Source: Flavobacteriales bacterium
GTDB taxonomy: Bacteria > Bacteroidota > Bacteroidia > Flavobacteriales_F > PHOS-HE28
Direction of reading: 5' to 3'
Assembly (NCBI GenBank): GCA_020852835.1
Contig: JADZAC010000006.1
Location: forward strand, 59,025-123,024
Length of the DNA: 64,000 nucleotides
Shown here piece by piece: positions 1 to 7,795 of this stretch (positions are counted from its first letter, which is position 1; each line of letters begins with the position of its first letter). The notes beneath the pieces are model-generated. The model was given only the letters and a program-made list of their open reading frames with translations, was not told the origin of the DNA and ran no database searches. Both the position numbers and the translations under genes were made by a program.

Positions 1-297
1 ACCTTGGAACGGCCCGGCATACCTGCTAGTAAGCCCCCGTTCACGTTCATTGGCCTGTACAGCGGACCCAACCTCCGAGTGGCCATGAAGACCTACCGGG
101 GCGAGAAGACGCTCGCACCGTACGTCAAGCGGTTGGTGGACGGTGATGCACTAAAGATCAGTGAACCGCGCAATGAAGCGGTGTACCAGGGTCCCGGCGT
201 GTTCATCGCGGGCGGCCCGGACCCGTTCGTAATCCCGGAGGCCGCTGCGCTTATGGAGCTTGGCGTGGAGGAGAAGCGGGTGGCGCCGTACCGTTGA
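1..297 (+). CDS. Partial ferredoxin/flavodoxin reductase-like FAD-binding region (5' end off window)
   Basis: The frame is open at the window edge, so the true start lies upstream. The visible 98 codons resemble the second half of an FNR-type FAD domain: a PFTF strand, a T-x-x-L-x-x-x-V-x-x-L-x-x-GD stretch (about residues 37-50) and then VFIAGG, which in Bacteroidota flavodoxin reductases reads VFIAGGAGITPF. Here it becomes GGPDPFV and the protein stops 24 residues later, so the NAD(P)-binding half that should follow is absent. This is either a decayed 3' end or an unusual short protein. I infer a truncated reductase; the family call is tentative because only one short block supports it. Confidence 0.4.
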   Translation, partial: TLERPGIPASKPPFTFIGLYSGPNLRVAMKTYRGEKTLAPYVKRLVDGDALKISEPRNEAVYQGPGVFIAGGPDPFVIPEAAALMELGVEEKRVAPYR

Positions 298-495
298 GCG
301 GCCGGCCCAGGAGGCAAGCAACAGTTCACAAGGACCTGTGAGCCCAATTGCGGAAGCGCAAGGGCTGTTTGTTGCAAACGCCGCATCACTGGAGAAGTGC
401 TCATCGGGCATTGAACGGCGGTAAGAACAAGCCGATCAAACGGCTCAAGCTCACCGCACCTTGGTGCGCGTGTACACGTGAGCACGGTCGATCGC

Positions 496-648
496 TCACT
501 GCGGCGCGTTTGCAGGCGCGCTTCCGATGCCGCAGTGGTGCCCCCGCGGACCGTGGTGGCCCCAGTGCCGCGGGCCTATGGTGAAGCGCAGGGTGAGCAC
601 CGTAACGGCCGCGAAGGCCAAGGCGATGAGGAAATTCTTGCGTCGCAT
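496..648 (-). CDS. Small membrane peptide, 50 residues
   Basis: A short frame beginning ATG CGA CGC AAG encodes a positively charged N-terminus (MRRKNF), one hydrophobic helix (about residues 6-20) and a polar tail with a HWGHHGPRGHHCG histidine cluster (about residues 28-40). It lies 9 bases behind the stop of the next small membrane protein on the same strand, so the two are probably co-transcribed. The histidine and cysteine cluster would suit metal binding, but that is only a guess from composition. No family is recognised. Confidence 0.5.
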   Translation of the reverse strand: MRRKNFLIALAFAAVTVLTLRFTIGPRHWGHHGPRGHHCGIGSAPANAPQ

Positions 649-657
649 GGTCCCAAG

Positions 658-936
658 CTATTTGGTGGTTTTGGGTGCATTCGGCCGCCCCTCGAACGGC
701 ATGCAGCGATAGTGGTGCATGGCATCCCGCTGCTCCGGGTCCATGCGTTCCCAGGCCATGGCGTGGTGCATCCGCCAGTGATGCCTTCCATAGATCAAGC
801 GGGAGATCAACCCCACGAGCAGTACAAGTGCCAAAAGCGGGAACAGGAATGGAAAGAAGTAGAGGGTAGCGCCTGCGAGCACGCCTCCGAGCGCTGGTTT
901 CCAGAACGGGGTCCGGAAGTTGGTGTAGGTGTCCAT
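658..936 (-). CDS. Small membrane protein, 92 residues, unknown function
   Basis: The start chosen is the ATG of MDTYTNFRTPFWKP, because a long hydrophobic helix pair follows it (about residues 16-45, rich in Leu/Phe/Val) and the upstream extension has no coding character. The C-terminal half is a cytoplasmic-type tail rich in Arg, His, Trp and Met (HHWRMHHAMAWERM). The product is probably a one- or two-pass inner-membrane protein. It leads a two-gene unit with the 50-residue membrane peptide downstream. I do not recognise the family. Confidence 0.55.
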   Translation of the reverse strand: MDTYTNFRTPFWKPALGGVLAGATLYFFPFLFPLLALVLLVGLISRLIYGRHHWRMHHAMAWERMDPEQRDAMHHYRCMPFEGRPNAPKTTK

Positions 937-1023
937 GCAAAAGAGGACGGCCCTCCCCGGAGAATACTCTACGGGAGGTTGCGCCGCTTGACCTGCACAA
1001 CTGCCTCTGAGCAGCAAGCCATC

Positions 1024-1440
1024 TTATGTTGCCCCGCCCAACTCCGCAGGCGACCAGTACCGTTGCCGCATCCAGATCCGGAACAGCGGGTCCAGCCATT
1101 CCACCTGCTGCCCCTCAAAGTCGAGGATGTCCTTGGCGCGCATGGCATCGCGGATGCGCCCCACGTTGCCGGAGGTTCCCAGCCCATAGTGCTGCACGGT
1201 TTCCTTGGCGCTCATCTTCGTTTCGCCCGAGAGCAGGGCTTTCAGGAAACCGAGCTGGGGCAAGGTGAACTCCTCCACGATGCGTTGGTAGAGCATGGTG
1301 TGGTGGTCCAGCAGGTGCTCCATGGCCTGGTCGATGTCGGCCTGCTTGCATTGCTTGCTGCTGAGCAGGAAAGTGCTGTAGGCCAATTTCTGCACGCCGT
1401 ACGGGTGGTCGCCCATGCGGGCAGCGATGTGGTCCGCCAA
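1024..1440 (-). pseudogene. C-terminal remnant of an AAA-type ATPase
   Basis: The 138 residues match the C-terminal helical and winged-helix part of the ATPases of about 380 residues common in Bacteroidota and archaea: HPYGVQKLAY, an SGE-x-K-x-S-A-K-E block and a GxxGNVGRIRDAM recognition-helix-like stretch, ending in LDPLFRIWMRQRYW. The Walker A and B half is missing. An in-frame stop lies just upstream (1450-1452) and only a TTG start is available, while mnmE's stop is 126 bases away. The simplest reading is an N-terminal deletion that left the tail next to a promoter-like AT-rich repeat (1453-1491). It is unlikely to hydrolyse ATP. Confidence 0.6.
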
Positions 1441-1452
1441 TGCCGCGCTTCA

Positions 1453-1491
1453 GTATGATACAATTATGTATGATACTAATTTGTATCATAC
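1453..1491. promoter_or_regulatory. Triple operator-like repeat, three GTATSATAC sites spaced 15 bp
   Basis: Three copies of a near-palindromic 9-mer stand at 1453-1461 (GTATGATAC), 1468-1476 (GTATGATAC) and 1483-1491 (GTATCATAC). Their starts are exactly 15 bases apart and they are separated by 6-base A/T spacers. The third is the reverse complement of the first two, differing only at the central base. In a GC-rich genome this AT-rich island looks like a cooperative repressor operator. It lies 12 bases upstream of the ATPase remnant, so it may be that gene's original promoter region. Confidence 0.6.
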
Positions 1492-1565
1492 AAATATGTT
1501 TGGTTTGCTTGGTCGGGGTCCGCCCGCCCGCGATGTGGCCCTGCGGTCTGGGAAAGGCATGAAGC

Positions 1566-2927
1566 CTACTTCCCGATGCAGAACCGGGAGAAGATGCTGC
1601 CCAGCAGGTCGTCCGGGGTGATCTTACCGGTGATCTCGCCCAAGTGGAACTGTGCCCGGCGCAGGTCGGTGGCCAGCAGCTCCCCGCTGATGCCCTGTTC
1701 CACGCCCTGTTTGGCCGAGGCCAGCGCCGCCTTGGCCTTGGTGAGGGCATCCACGTGGCGGGCATTGGTAACGACAATGTCGCTCTCGCCGCCGGGGATG
1801 GCCCGCACATGGTCCGTGAAGCGCATTCGCAGGGCATCCAGGCCCAGACCTTGCTTGGCGGAAATGCGCAGGGCATCCCCGGACTTGGCCTTGCCTTCGC
1901 TTTGCACCAGATCGCTCTTGTTCAGTACCGGCAGGATCGCCGGGCCTTCGCCGATGCGCTTGCGCAGCATGTCCGCCTGGGTGAGAAAGGCCCCTTCGCT
2001 GAGCACGCTGGCATCGCCCAGCAGCACCACGAGGCTGGCTTCCGCCGCCTTTCTGTAGCTGCGCTCTATTCCCAGCTTTTCCACCGTGTCGCGGGTGGGG
2101 CGCAACCCCGCCGTGTCGATGAAGCGGAACAGCACGCCGCCCAGGTTGAGCGTCTCCTCCACCGTGTCGCGCGTGGTGCCGGGAATGTCGCTCACGATGG
2201 CCCGGTCTTCCTGCAAGAGCGCATTGAGCAAAGTGCTTTTTCCGCTGTTGGGCGCCCCGACGATGGCCACGGGCACGCCCTGCTTCATGGCGTTCCCGAA
2301 GCGGAAGCTGCCGATGAGGCGTTCGCATACGCCCATCACCTCCTCAAGCAGGCGGATCAATTCCGTGCGGTCCGCGAACTGTACGTCCTCCTCTCCGAAG
2401 TCCAGTTCCAGTTCCACCAGGGCGCTGAGGCTGATGAGCTGGTCGCGCAGCTCATCGATCTGCCTGCTGTACCCGCCCCGCAGTTGCTGCAAAGCCAGCT
2501 TGTGCGCGGCGCGGCTGCCGCTGGCGATCAGGTCGGCCACGGCCTCGGCCTGGCTCAGGTCGAGCTTCTTGTTCAAGTAGGCGCGCTGCGTGAATTCGCC
2601 GGGCCGGGCCATGCGTGCACCCACCGCCGTGGCGGCTTGCAGCATGCGCTGTTGGATGTAGGGGGACCCGTGCACGCCGATCTCCGCCATGTCTTCGCCC
2701 GTATAGCTCTGCGGCCCGGGGAACCAGGTGAGCAGCCCTTCATCCACGGGGCCTTCCGCGTCGCGCAGCTTCACCAGTACCGCCCGGCGCGGCTCCGGCG
2801 TGAGCAGCAGGGCCGGGGCCAGCAGGTGCATCACCTGCAGCGTTTGCGGCCCGCTGATGCGCAACAACGCCACTGCGCCCGTGCCCGGGGCGGTGCCCAA
2901 CGCCACAATGGTATCGGCCTCGAACAT
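1566..2927 (-). CDS. mnmE: tRNA uridine-5-carboxymethylaminomethyl(34) synthesis GTPase MnmE
   Basis: MnmE works with MnmG to build cmnm5 on the wobble uridine of several tRNAs. The 453 residues begin MFEADTIVALGT, the standard N-terminus, and run through the formyl-folate-binding domain, a helical domain and an inserted G domain with G1 GAPNSGKST, switch/G3 DTAGLR and G4 NKSD. They end in the diagnostic FCIGK, whose cysteine is conserved. Longer in-frame starts exist, but a promoter-like CACCTTTG lies directly before this ATG, which supports it. Length matches the family. The gene lies alone, divergent from the NADH dehydrogenase. Confidence 0.96.
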   Translation of the reverse strand: MFEADTIVALGTAPGTGAVALLRISGPQTLQVMHLLAPALLLTPEPRRAVLVKLRDAEGPVDEGLLTWFPGPQSYTGEDMAEIGVHGSPYIQQRMLQAATAVGARMARPGEFTQRAYLNKKLDLSQAEAVADLIASGSRAAHKLALQQLRGGYSRQIDELRDQLISLSALVELELDFGEEDVQFADRTELIRLLEEVMGVCERLIGSFRFGNAMKQGVPVAIVGAPNSGKSTLLNALLQEDRAIVSDIPGTTRDTVEETLNLGGVLFRFIDTAGLRPTRDTVEKLGIERSYRKAAEASLVVLLGDASVLSEGAFLTQADMLRKRIGEGPAILPVLNKSDLVQSEGKAKSGDALRISAKQGLGLDALRMRFTDHVRAIPGGESDIVVTNARHVDALTKAKAALASAKQGVEQGISGELLATDLRRAQFHLGEITGKITPDDLLGSIFSRFCIGK

Positions 2928-2932
2928 GGCCG

Positions 2933-2940
2933 CAAAGGTG
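2933..2940 (-). promoter_or_regulatory. Putative -7 promoter element of mnmE
   Basis: On the minus strand this reads CACCTTTG, a near match to the Bacteroidota -7 element TAnnTTTG, only 5 bases before the ATG. It implies a very short 5' leader. Confidence 0.4.
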
Positions 2941-3009
2941 CGAACGCCGCAGGCATCCTGACGAACCTCAGCGGGGATCTTATGTTTACCGTGGATCTTC
3001 GCATGCACC

Positions 3010-4338
3010 ATGAAAACCCCCGAACGCGCCGCCTTCGATGCCCTGCCCCACCCCACCGTGGTCGTGGTCGGCGGGGGCTTTGCAGGGCTGGAGTTCATCA
3101 AACGCCTTGCCGGCAAACCCTACAAGGTGATCCTGCTGGACAAGAACAACTACCACTGCTTCCAGCCGCTGCTGTACCAAGTGGCCACGGGCAGCTTGGG
3201 CGCAGACAACATCGCGCACCCGTTCCGCCGCACCGTGGGCCCAATGCCCAACGTGATCTACCGCATGGGCGAGGTGCTGCGGGTGCTGCCGGAGGAAAAC
3301 TGCGTGGAGACCGACCATGGCAAGGTGGCATATGACCATCTGGTGATCGCCACCGGCACGGTGACCAACTTCTTCGGCAACCAGCGCATTGCCCACGAGG
3401 CCATGCAGCTCAAGAGCATCAACCAGGCATTGGACATCCGCAGCGATTTTTTGCAGGAGTTCGAAGCGGCCGTGTACCTGGATGATGAACATGCCCAGCG
3501 CCAGCGCCTCAACTTCGTGATCGTGGGCGGCGGGCCATCGGGCGTGGAGCTGGCCGGGGCGTTGGCCGAGATCCGCAAGACCATCCTGAAGCACGAGTTC
3601 CGCGAGGTGGAGAACCAGCGCATGCAGATCCACTTGATCGACAGCGGCGATGCCGTGCTGGGCAACTTCTCGCCAAAGGCCCAGCAGCTCTCCAGGGCCT
3701 TCCTCGAGGAGCTGGGCGTGAACGTGAAGCTCAACACCCTGGTCACCGATTACGACGGTAAGACGGTGACTTTCAAGGACGGGAGCACGTTGCAAAGCAC
3801 CACCGTGATCTGGACGGCAGGTGTGAAGGGGGCGCCGGTACAAGGCCTGGAAGCTGCATTGGAAGAGCGCCCCGCACGCCTGCGCACCGATGCCTTCAAC
3901 CGCCTGGAAGGCTGCACCAACATCTATGCCTTGGGCGATGTGGCGCTTGACCGCTCCGACCCGAAATGGCCCAAGGGACACCCGCAGGTGGCACCTGTGG
4001 CCATCCAACAGGCCACACACCTTGCCAAGAACCTTTTGAGGAAACCGGGCGAAGCCTGGGTGCCTTTCGCTTACCGCGACAAGGGTTCCATGGCAACCAT
4101 CGGGCGCTACAAGGCCGTGGTGGACTTCGGCAAGCTCAAGTTCGGCGGGCCCATCGCCTGGTTCCTATGGCTCTTCGTGCACCTGATGAGCATCGTGGGT
4201 TTCCGCAGCCGCGTGATGGTACTGACCCACTGGGCGTGGAAGTACCTGAGCTGGAAGAACACGATCCGCCTCATCATTCGGCCTTATGTGCGGAAAGAAT
4301 ACAAGGTGGCGGAACCTGTTGGGGAGAAGGTGGGTTGA
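3010..4338 (+). CDS. ndh: NAD(P)/FAD-dependent oxidoreductase, type II NADH dehydrogenase
   Basis: A single-subunit, non-proton-pumping NADH:quinone oxidoreductase feeding electrons from NADH to menaquinone at the inner membrane. Of 442 residues, the first Rossmann fold has VVVVGGGFAGLEFIKRL (about residues 17-33) for FAD, and the second has FVIVGGGPSGVELAGALAE (about 172-190) for NADH. A C-terminal GDVAL motif binds the flavin. The last ~80 residues carry an amphipathic, Trp-rich membrane-anchoring segment (PIAWFLWLFVHL) typical of NDH-2. The ATG follows a short gap after the divergent mnmE. Confidence 0.9.
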   Translation: MKTPERAAFDALPHPTVVVVGGGFAGLEFIKRLAGKPYKVILLDKNNYHCFQPLLYQVATGSLGADNIAHPFRRTVGPMPNVIYRMGEVLRVLPEENCVETDHGKVAYDHLVIATGTVTNFFGNQRIAHEAMQLKSINQALDIRSDFLQEFEAAVYLDDEHAQRQRLNFVIVGGGPSGVELAGALAEIRKTILKHEFREVENQRMQIHLIDSGDAVLGNFSPKAQQLSRAFLEELGVNVKLNTLVTDYDGKTVTFKDGSTLQSTTVIWTAGVKGAPVQGLEAALEERPARLRTDAFNRLEGCTNIYALGDVALDRSDPKWPKGHPQVAPVAIQQATHLAKNLLRKPGEAWVPFAYRDKGSMATIGRYKAVVDFGKLKFGGPIAWFLWLFVHLMSIVGFRSRVMVLTHWAWKYLSWKNTIRLIIRPYVRKEYKVAEPVGEKVG

Positions 4339-4438
4339 GGGTGGAATAAAAGGTGCGGAAGGTGATGACGGCGGATGCATCACACCGTGGAGTGATCGGA
4401 TAGTTCAGCACATGGGGAATAAAGCAGGCGTTGTTGTT

Positions 4439-4519
4439 GGGCCTTCGGCTCCGCTCAGGCCAGACTCTCTTTTCAATTAACGTATTAGATAAGTCTGGCC
4501 TGAGCGGAGCCGAAGGCCC
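4439..4519. repeat. Perfect 28-bp inverted repeat with 25-nt AT-rich loop
   Basis: Arms at 4439-4466 and 4492-4519 are exact reverse complements, beginning GGGCCTTCGGCTCCGCTCAG, and the loop is AT-rich. It lies between ndh and the MFS gene, both rightward. It could fold as a strong hairpin and stop transcription, but there is no U-tract. The long perfect arms and compact core also suit a dispersed intergenic palindrome of the REP type. The remaining bases of 4339-4629 show nothing else. Confidence 0.7.
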
Positions 4520-4629
4520 TTACAACCGGGCGGCTCATCATGTCCAGGCAATGGGCATTTAGAATGCGAAAGCCTTGAAGCGGTGAAGAAGCAGGTGCGC
4601 CGGCAACGTAGCTTCGCGCCCCTTTTTCC

Positions 4630-5805
4630 ATGGACCGGCGGCTCCTCATCCTCTTCCTCACCATCTTCATCGACTTGATGGGCTTCGGGATCTTCATTCC
4701 GGTGATCCCCATCTATGCCCGGGAACTGCAGGCCAGCGATGCACTGGTGGGCGACCTGGGTGCGCTGTTCTCCTTGATGATGTTCATCTTCACCCCCGTT
4801 TGGGGTGCGCTCAGCGACCGCTACGGGCGCCGCCCGGTGATCATAGCCGCCGTGCTGATCTCCGCCCTGAGCTATGTGCTCTTCGCCCATGCGTCTTCCT
4901 TGTTCCTGCTGGTGGCGAGCCGCATGCTCACCGGCGTGGGCTCAGGCAACATTACCGCAGCCCAGGCGTACATTACCGACATCACCCCGCCCGATGGCCG
5001 AGCCAAGGCCATGGGCCTGATCGGTGCCGCCTTCGGCCTGGGCTTCATCTTCGGGCCGCCCATGGGCAGCTTCATCTTTGCGCGTTTCGGCGTGGAATGG
5101 GTGGGCTATATCGCCGCGCTCATCTGCCTGCTCAACCTGGTGGCCGTATGGGTATTCCTGCCGGAATCGCTCCAGGAGAAGGATGCCGGCCGCCAAGTGC
5201 GCGTCAAGCCGGTGGCCGGGGCCATCCGCGCGCTGAAGGACGCACGCTTCCGCGACCTCTACCTGATCAGCTTCATCTTCATCACCGCCTTCAGCATGAT
5301 GCAGATGACCGTGGCCCTGTTGTGGATGGACGACTACGGCCTGAACAAGGAGCAGATCGGCCTGATGTTCGCCGCCGTGGGCGTAGCCTCCGCCATTGTG
5401 CAGGGCGGCATGATCGGCTGGCTCCAGCGCACCTTCGGCGAACGGAAGTTGATGGTGTACGGCAGCCTGTTCATGGCCGTGGGCCTGGGCATGATCCCGT
5501 TCATCCCCCTCTCGCTCTTTGTTCCGCTGAACATCGTGTCCATCCTGCTGCTCTCCTTGGGCAACGGCTGCCTGAACCCCACCATCCTGAGCCTGCTGAG
5601 CCGGAAAGCCTCCCAGCGCGAGCAGGGTGAAGTACTGGGCACCAACCAAAGTTTCGGCTCATTGGCACGCATCGCAGGGCCCGCCCTGGGCGGGCGGCTG
5701 TACGGCTGGGCCCACGCTTTGCCCTATGTCACCGCCGGGGCCGTCATGCTGGGGGCGTTCTATTTCATCCGCACCTTCCAGCGCAAATGGGCCAAGGATG
5801 CGTGA
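4630..5805 (+). CDS. MFS transporter, TetA/DHA1-type drug exporter family
   Basis: A 391-residue protein with about 12 hydrophobic helices, arranged as two six-helix halves. The N-terminus FIDLMGFGIFIPVIPIYA and the motif A loop GALSDRYGRRPV between helices 2 and 3 (about residues 59-70) are those of TCR/TetA-like proton antiporters of the inner membrane. Helix 5 has the GPPMGSF motif C typical of exporters. The substrate cannot be read from sequence. The gene appears monocistronic, with a palindromic repeat upstream and sucD's promoter downstream. Confidence 0.85.
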   Translation: MDRRLLILFLTIFIDLMGFGIFIPVIPIYARELQASDALVGDLGALFSLMMFIFTPVWGALSDRYGRRPVIIAAVLISALSYVLFAHASSLFLLVASRMLTGVGSGNITAAQAYITDITPPDGRAKAMGLIGAAFGLGFIFGPPMGSFIFARFGVEWVGYIAALICLLNLVAVWVFLPESLQEKDAGRQVRVKPVAGAIRALKDARFRDLYLISFIFITAFSMMQMTVALLWMDDYGLNKEQIGLMFAAVGVASAIVQGGMIGWLQRTFGERKLMVYGSLFMAVGLGMIPFIPLSLFVPLNIVSILLLSLGNGCLNPTILSLLSRKASQREQGEVLGTNQSFGSLARIAGPALGGRLYGWAHALPYVTAGAVMLGAFYFIRTFQRKWAKDA

Positions 5806-5908
5806 GCAGCAGTGCGCACCGTTGTTCGGGGCTTTTTCATGCGCCGCCGGGCAACCTGACCTCACCCGATGGACCTGGTTTGAGCTTCCATCCGGGACCG
5901 TTGGCCAT

Positions 5909-5916
5909 TACCTTCG
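5909..5916 (+). promoter_or_regulatory. Putative -7 promoter element of sucD
   Basis: TACCTTCG, matching TAnnTTYG, lies 24 bases before the sucD ATG. The same octamer recurs upstream of several other genes here. Confidence 0.45.
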
Positions 5917-5940
5917 CGCCCCGAAACTATCCCGCATAAC

Positions 5941-6810
5941 ATGAGCGTACTCGTCAACAAGAACAGCAAGGTCATTGTTCAAGGATTCACCGGCAGCGAA
6001 GGCACCTTCCACGCCACGCAAATGATCGAGTACGGCACCAACGTGGTGGGCGGGGTTACTCCGGGCAAGGGCGGGCAAAAGCACCTGGACCGCCCTGTGT
6101 TCGAGACCGTGAGCGATGCCGTGAAGCAGACGGGCGCGGACGTGAGCATCATCTTTGTTCCCCCGGCTTTCGCCGCGGATGCCATCATGGAAGCCGCCGA
6201 GGCGGGCATCAAGGTGATCGTGTGCATCACCGAGGGCATCCCCGTGAAGGACATGGTGACGGCCCGCGAGTACATCAAGGGCAAAGGCTGCACGCTGATC
6301 GGTCCCAACTGCCCCGGCGTGATCACCGCCGACGAATGTAAGGTGGGCATCATGCCGGGCTTTGTGTTCAAAAAGGGCAAGGTGGGCATCGTGAGCAAGA
6401 GCGGCACGCTCACCTACGAGGCGGCTGACCAAGTGGTGAAGGCCGGATTGGGCATCACCACCGCCATCGGCATCGGTGGCGACCCGATCATCGGCACCAC
6501 CACGCTGGAAGCCATCCAGCTTTTCGCCAACGACAAGGACACCGAGGCCATCGTGATGATCGGCGAGATCGGCGGCGACCTGGAGATCCGCGCCGCCAAG
6601 TGGATCAAGGAGAACTGCAAGAAGCCCGTGGTGGGCTTCATCGCCGGTGAAACTGCCCCTGCGGGCCGCACCATGGGCCACGCCGGTGCCATTGTCAGTG
6701 GTGCCGATGAAAGCGCTGCCGCCAAAAAGAAGGTGATGCGCGAATGCGGCATCCACGTGGTGGACAGCCCGGCCACGATCGGGGCGGAGGTGAAGAAGGT
6801 GCTGGGGTAG
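5941..6810 (+). CDS. sucD: Succinate-CoA ligase (ADP/GDP-forming) subunit alpha
   Basis: The alpha subunit binds CoA and carries the phosphohistidine in the TCA-cycle step succinyl-CoA to succinate with nucleoside triphosphate formation. It has 289 residues, the family length. The N-terminal CoA-binding fold has [13 protein letters not shown] (about residues 14-26), and the ligase domain has the active histidine at residue 247 in [11 protein letters not shown]. The partner sucC is not adjacent. The last 70 bases are duplicated downstream at 7605-7674, bracketing a toxin-antitoxin cassette. Confidence 0.97.
   Translation: MSVLVNKNSKVIVQGFTGSEGTFHATQMIEYGTNVVGGVTPGKGGQKHLDRPVFETVSDAVKQTGADVSIIFVPPAFAADAIMEAAEAGIKVIVCITEGIPVKDMVTAREYIKGKGCTLIGPNCPGVITADECKVGIMPGFVFKKGKVGIVSKSGTLTYEAADQVVKAGLGITTAIGIGGDPIIGTTTLEAIQLFANDKDTEAIVMIGEIGGDLEIRAAKWIKENCKKPVVGFIAGETAPAGRTMGHAGAIVSGADESAAAKKKVMRECGIHVVDSPATIGAEVKKVLG
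6739..6808 (+). repeat. Direct repeat copy 1: 3' end of sucD
   Basis: This 70-base stretch at the very end of sucD recurs at 7605-7674 with one mismatch (ccacG versus ccacC, midway). The two copies enclose the antitoxin and PIN toxin genes. Confidence 0.9.
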
Positions 6811-6916
6811 GGCTTGTTGGCAGTTCTCAGTTGTCAGTTGTCCGGCTGCAATTCACGGGGCCTGTAGTCGCGGCCATGTCGTGTGCCGACCTGCCCCTGC
6901 AATTGGGATTCCACCT

Positions 6917-6924
6917 TACTTTTG
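6917..6924 (+). promoter_or_regulatory. Putative -7 element of the antitoxin-toxin unit
   Basis: TACTTTTG, an exact TAnnTTTG match, 18 bases upstream of the antitoxin ATG. The stretch before it (6811-6916) is non-coding and begins with a G/T-rich cagttgtcagttg tract. Confidence 0.5.
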
Positions 6925-6942
6925 GTGAAACGCCGTTGAGCG

Positions 6943-7194
6943 ATGACATTCGACACCACTGCCAAGGTTTCCCTTACGCTCGACCAGGTGCTGGAGGTGA
7001 TCAAGCAGTTGCCCGCGAAGGCGAAACTACAGGTGGCCAAAGAGCTTGAGCGTTCAGCCGTGGAGGCGGAATGGGACTTTGTGTTCAAGGCGTTCAAGAC
7101 CCGTGAACTCAGCATGGCCGCGATCAACGAGGCCGTTGAAGCAGAAAGGTCCGCGGCTTATGCAAAGCGCCAAAAGGACAAGGCTCGCCGTTGA
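6943..7194 (+). CDS. Antitoxin-like protein of a PIN toxin-antitoxin pair
   Basis: An 83-residue, highly charged helical protein with no signal or membrane segment. The N-terminus TTAKVSLTLDQVLEVIKQLP resembles small antitoxin DNA-binding or dimerisation segments that sit before PIN toxins, followed by a long Lys/Glu/Ala helix ending in KRQKDKARR. It overlaps the toxin start by 35 bases, the usual arrangement for translational coupling. Antitoxins normally cap the toxin and repress their own operon. Because the partner toxin is interrupted, this antitoxin may have no target. The call rests on context more than on sequence. Confidence 0.6.
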   Translation: MTFDTTAKVSLTLDQVLEVIKQLPAKAKLQVAKELERSAVEAEWDFVFKAFKTRELSMAAINEAVEAERSAAYAKRQKDKARR

Positions 7195-7585
7195 CACCAA
7201 CGTCTTGATCAGTATCCTGATCGGCAAGGAGTTGGCGAAGTTGAAGCCCATGCTGCGTTCGGGGCAGGTGCAATTGGTCCTTTCCCCCATGCTGTTGGAT
7301 GAATTCAAGGCGGTTGTGGACCGCCCCCATTTGCGCAAATACTTCGCGCCATCCGCTGTGGATCGTTTCTTTGCACTGGTCAGAAGGACGGGGCATTTTG
7401 CTGCAGATGTTCCTCCCACTGGCCCCATCAGCCGCGATCCCAAGGATGATTACCTGCTCATGTTGGCAGCTACCAGCGGTGCAGCATTGTTGGTCACGGG
7501 CGACTAGGACCTGCTGGCGATCGGAAACTTTAAGAAGGCACGGATCATCAGACCTTCTGAGCTCATGGCGGAATTAACCGCGTAG
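7160..7585 (+). pseudogene. PIN-domain toxin (VapC-like RNase) with an internal amber stop
   Basis: PIN toxins are Mg-dependent RNases with acidic residues in the active site. The frame begins MQSAKRTRLAVDTNVLISIL, the PIN first strand with its catalytic Asp, continues through a central LSPMLLDEF helix and DPKDDY, and reaches LLVTGD. There a TAG (7505-7507) interrupts it. The reading then resumes in frame as DLLAIGNFKKARIIRPSELM and ends at 7585. D-x-D-L after TG is a normal part of the fold, so the stop most likely replaced a sense codon such as AAG, GAG or CAG. The 115-residue product lacks the last strand. Confidence 0.8.
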
Positions 7586-7604
7586 GTGATCTTCAAAAAG
7601 CGGA

Positions 7605-7674
7605 CGCGAATGCGGCATCCACGTGGTGGACAGCCCGGCCACCATCGGGGCGGAGGTGAAGAAGGTGCTGGGGT
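7605..7674 (+). repeat. Direct repeat copy 2: duplicated 3' end of sucD
   Basis: This stretch repeats the last 70 bases of sucD with one mismatch, followed by a TGA where the gene has TAG. It lies 19 bases behind the ancestral end of the PIN toxin and belongs to no complete gene. It marks the far border of the toxin-antitoxin cassette. Confidence 0.9.
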
Positions 7675-7795
7675 GAGCGCCAGGGGTCGTGTTGAGGACC
7701 ATAGCCCGTAGTTGCTTGTTGCCCGTTGGCAAGGCCTTGGGAACCGGTCCCTGAACAACAGGCAGTTCAATCTTCGGCCAGCTGCCCTGCTCCGC

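Noticed and set aside
348..584. A possible small gene or integron attC-like stretch after the reductase fragment
   Set aside because: No attC core boxes could be placed, and the frame overlaps the better-supported 50-residue membrane peptide on the other strand.
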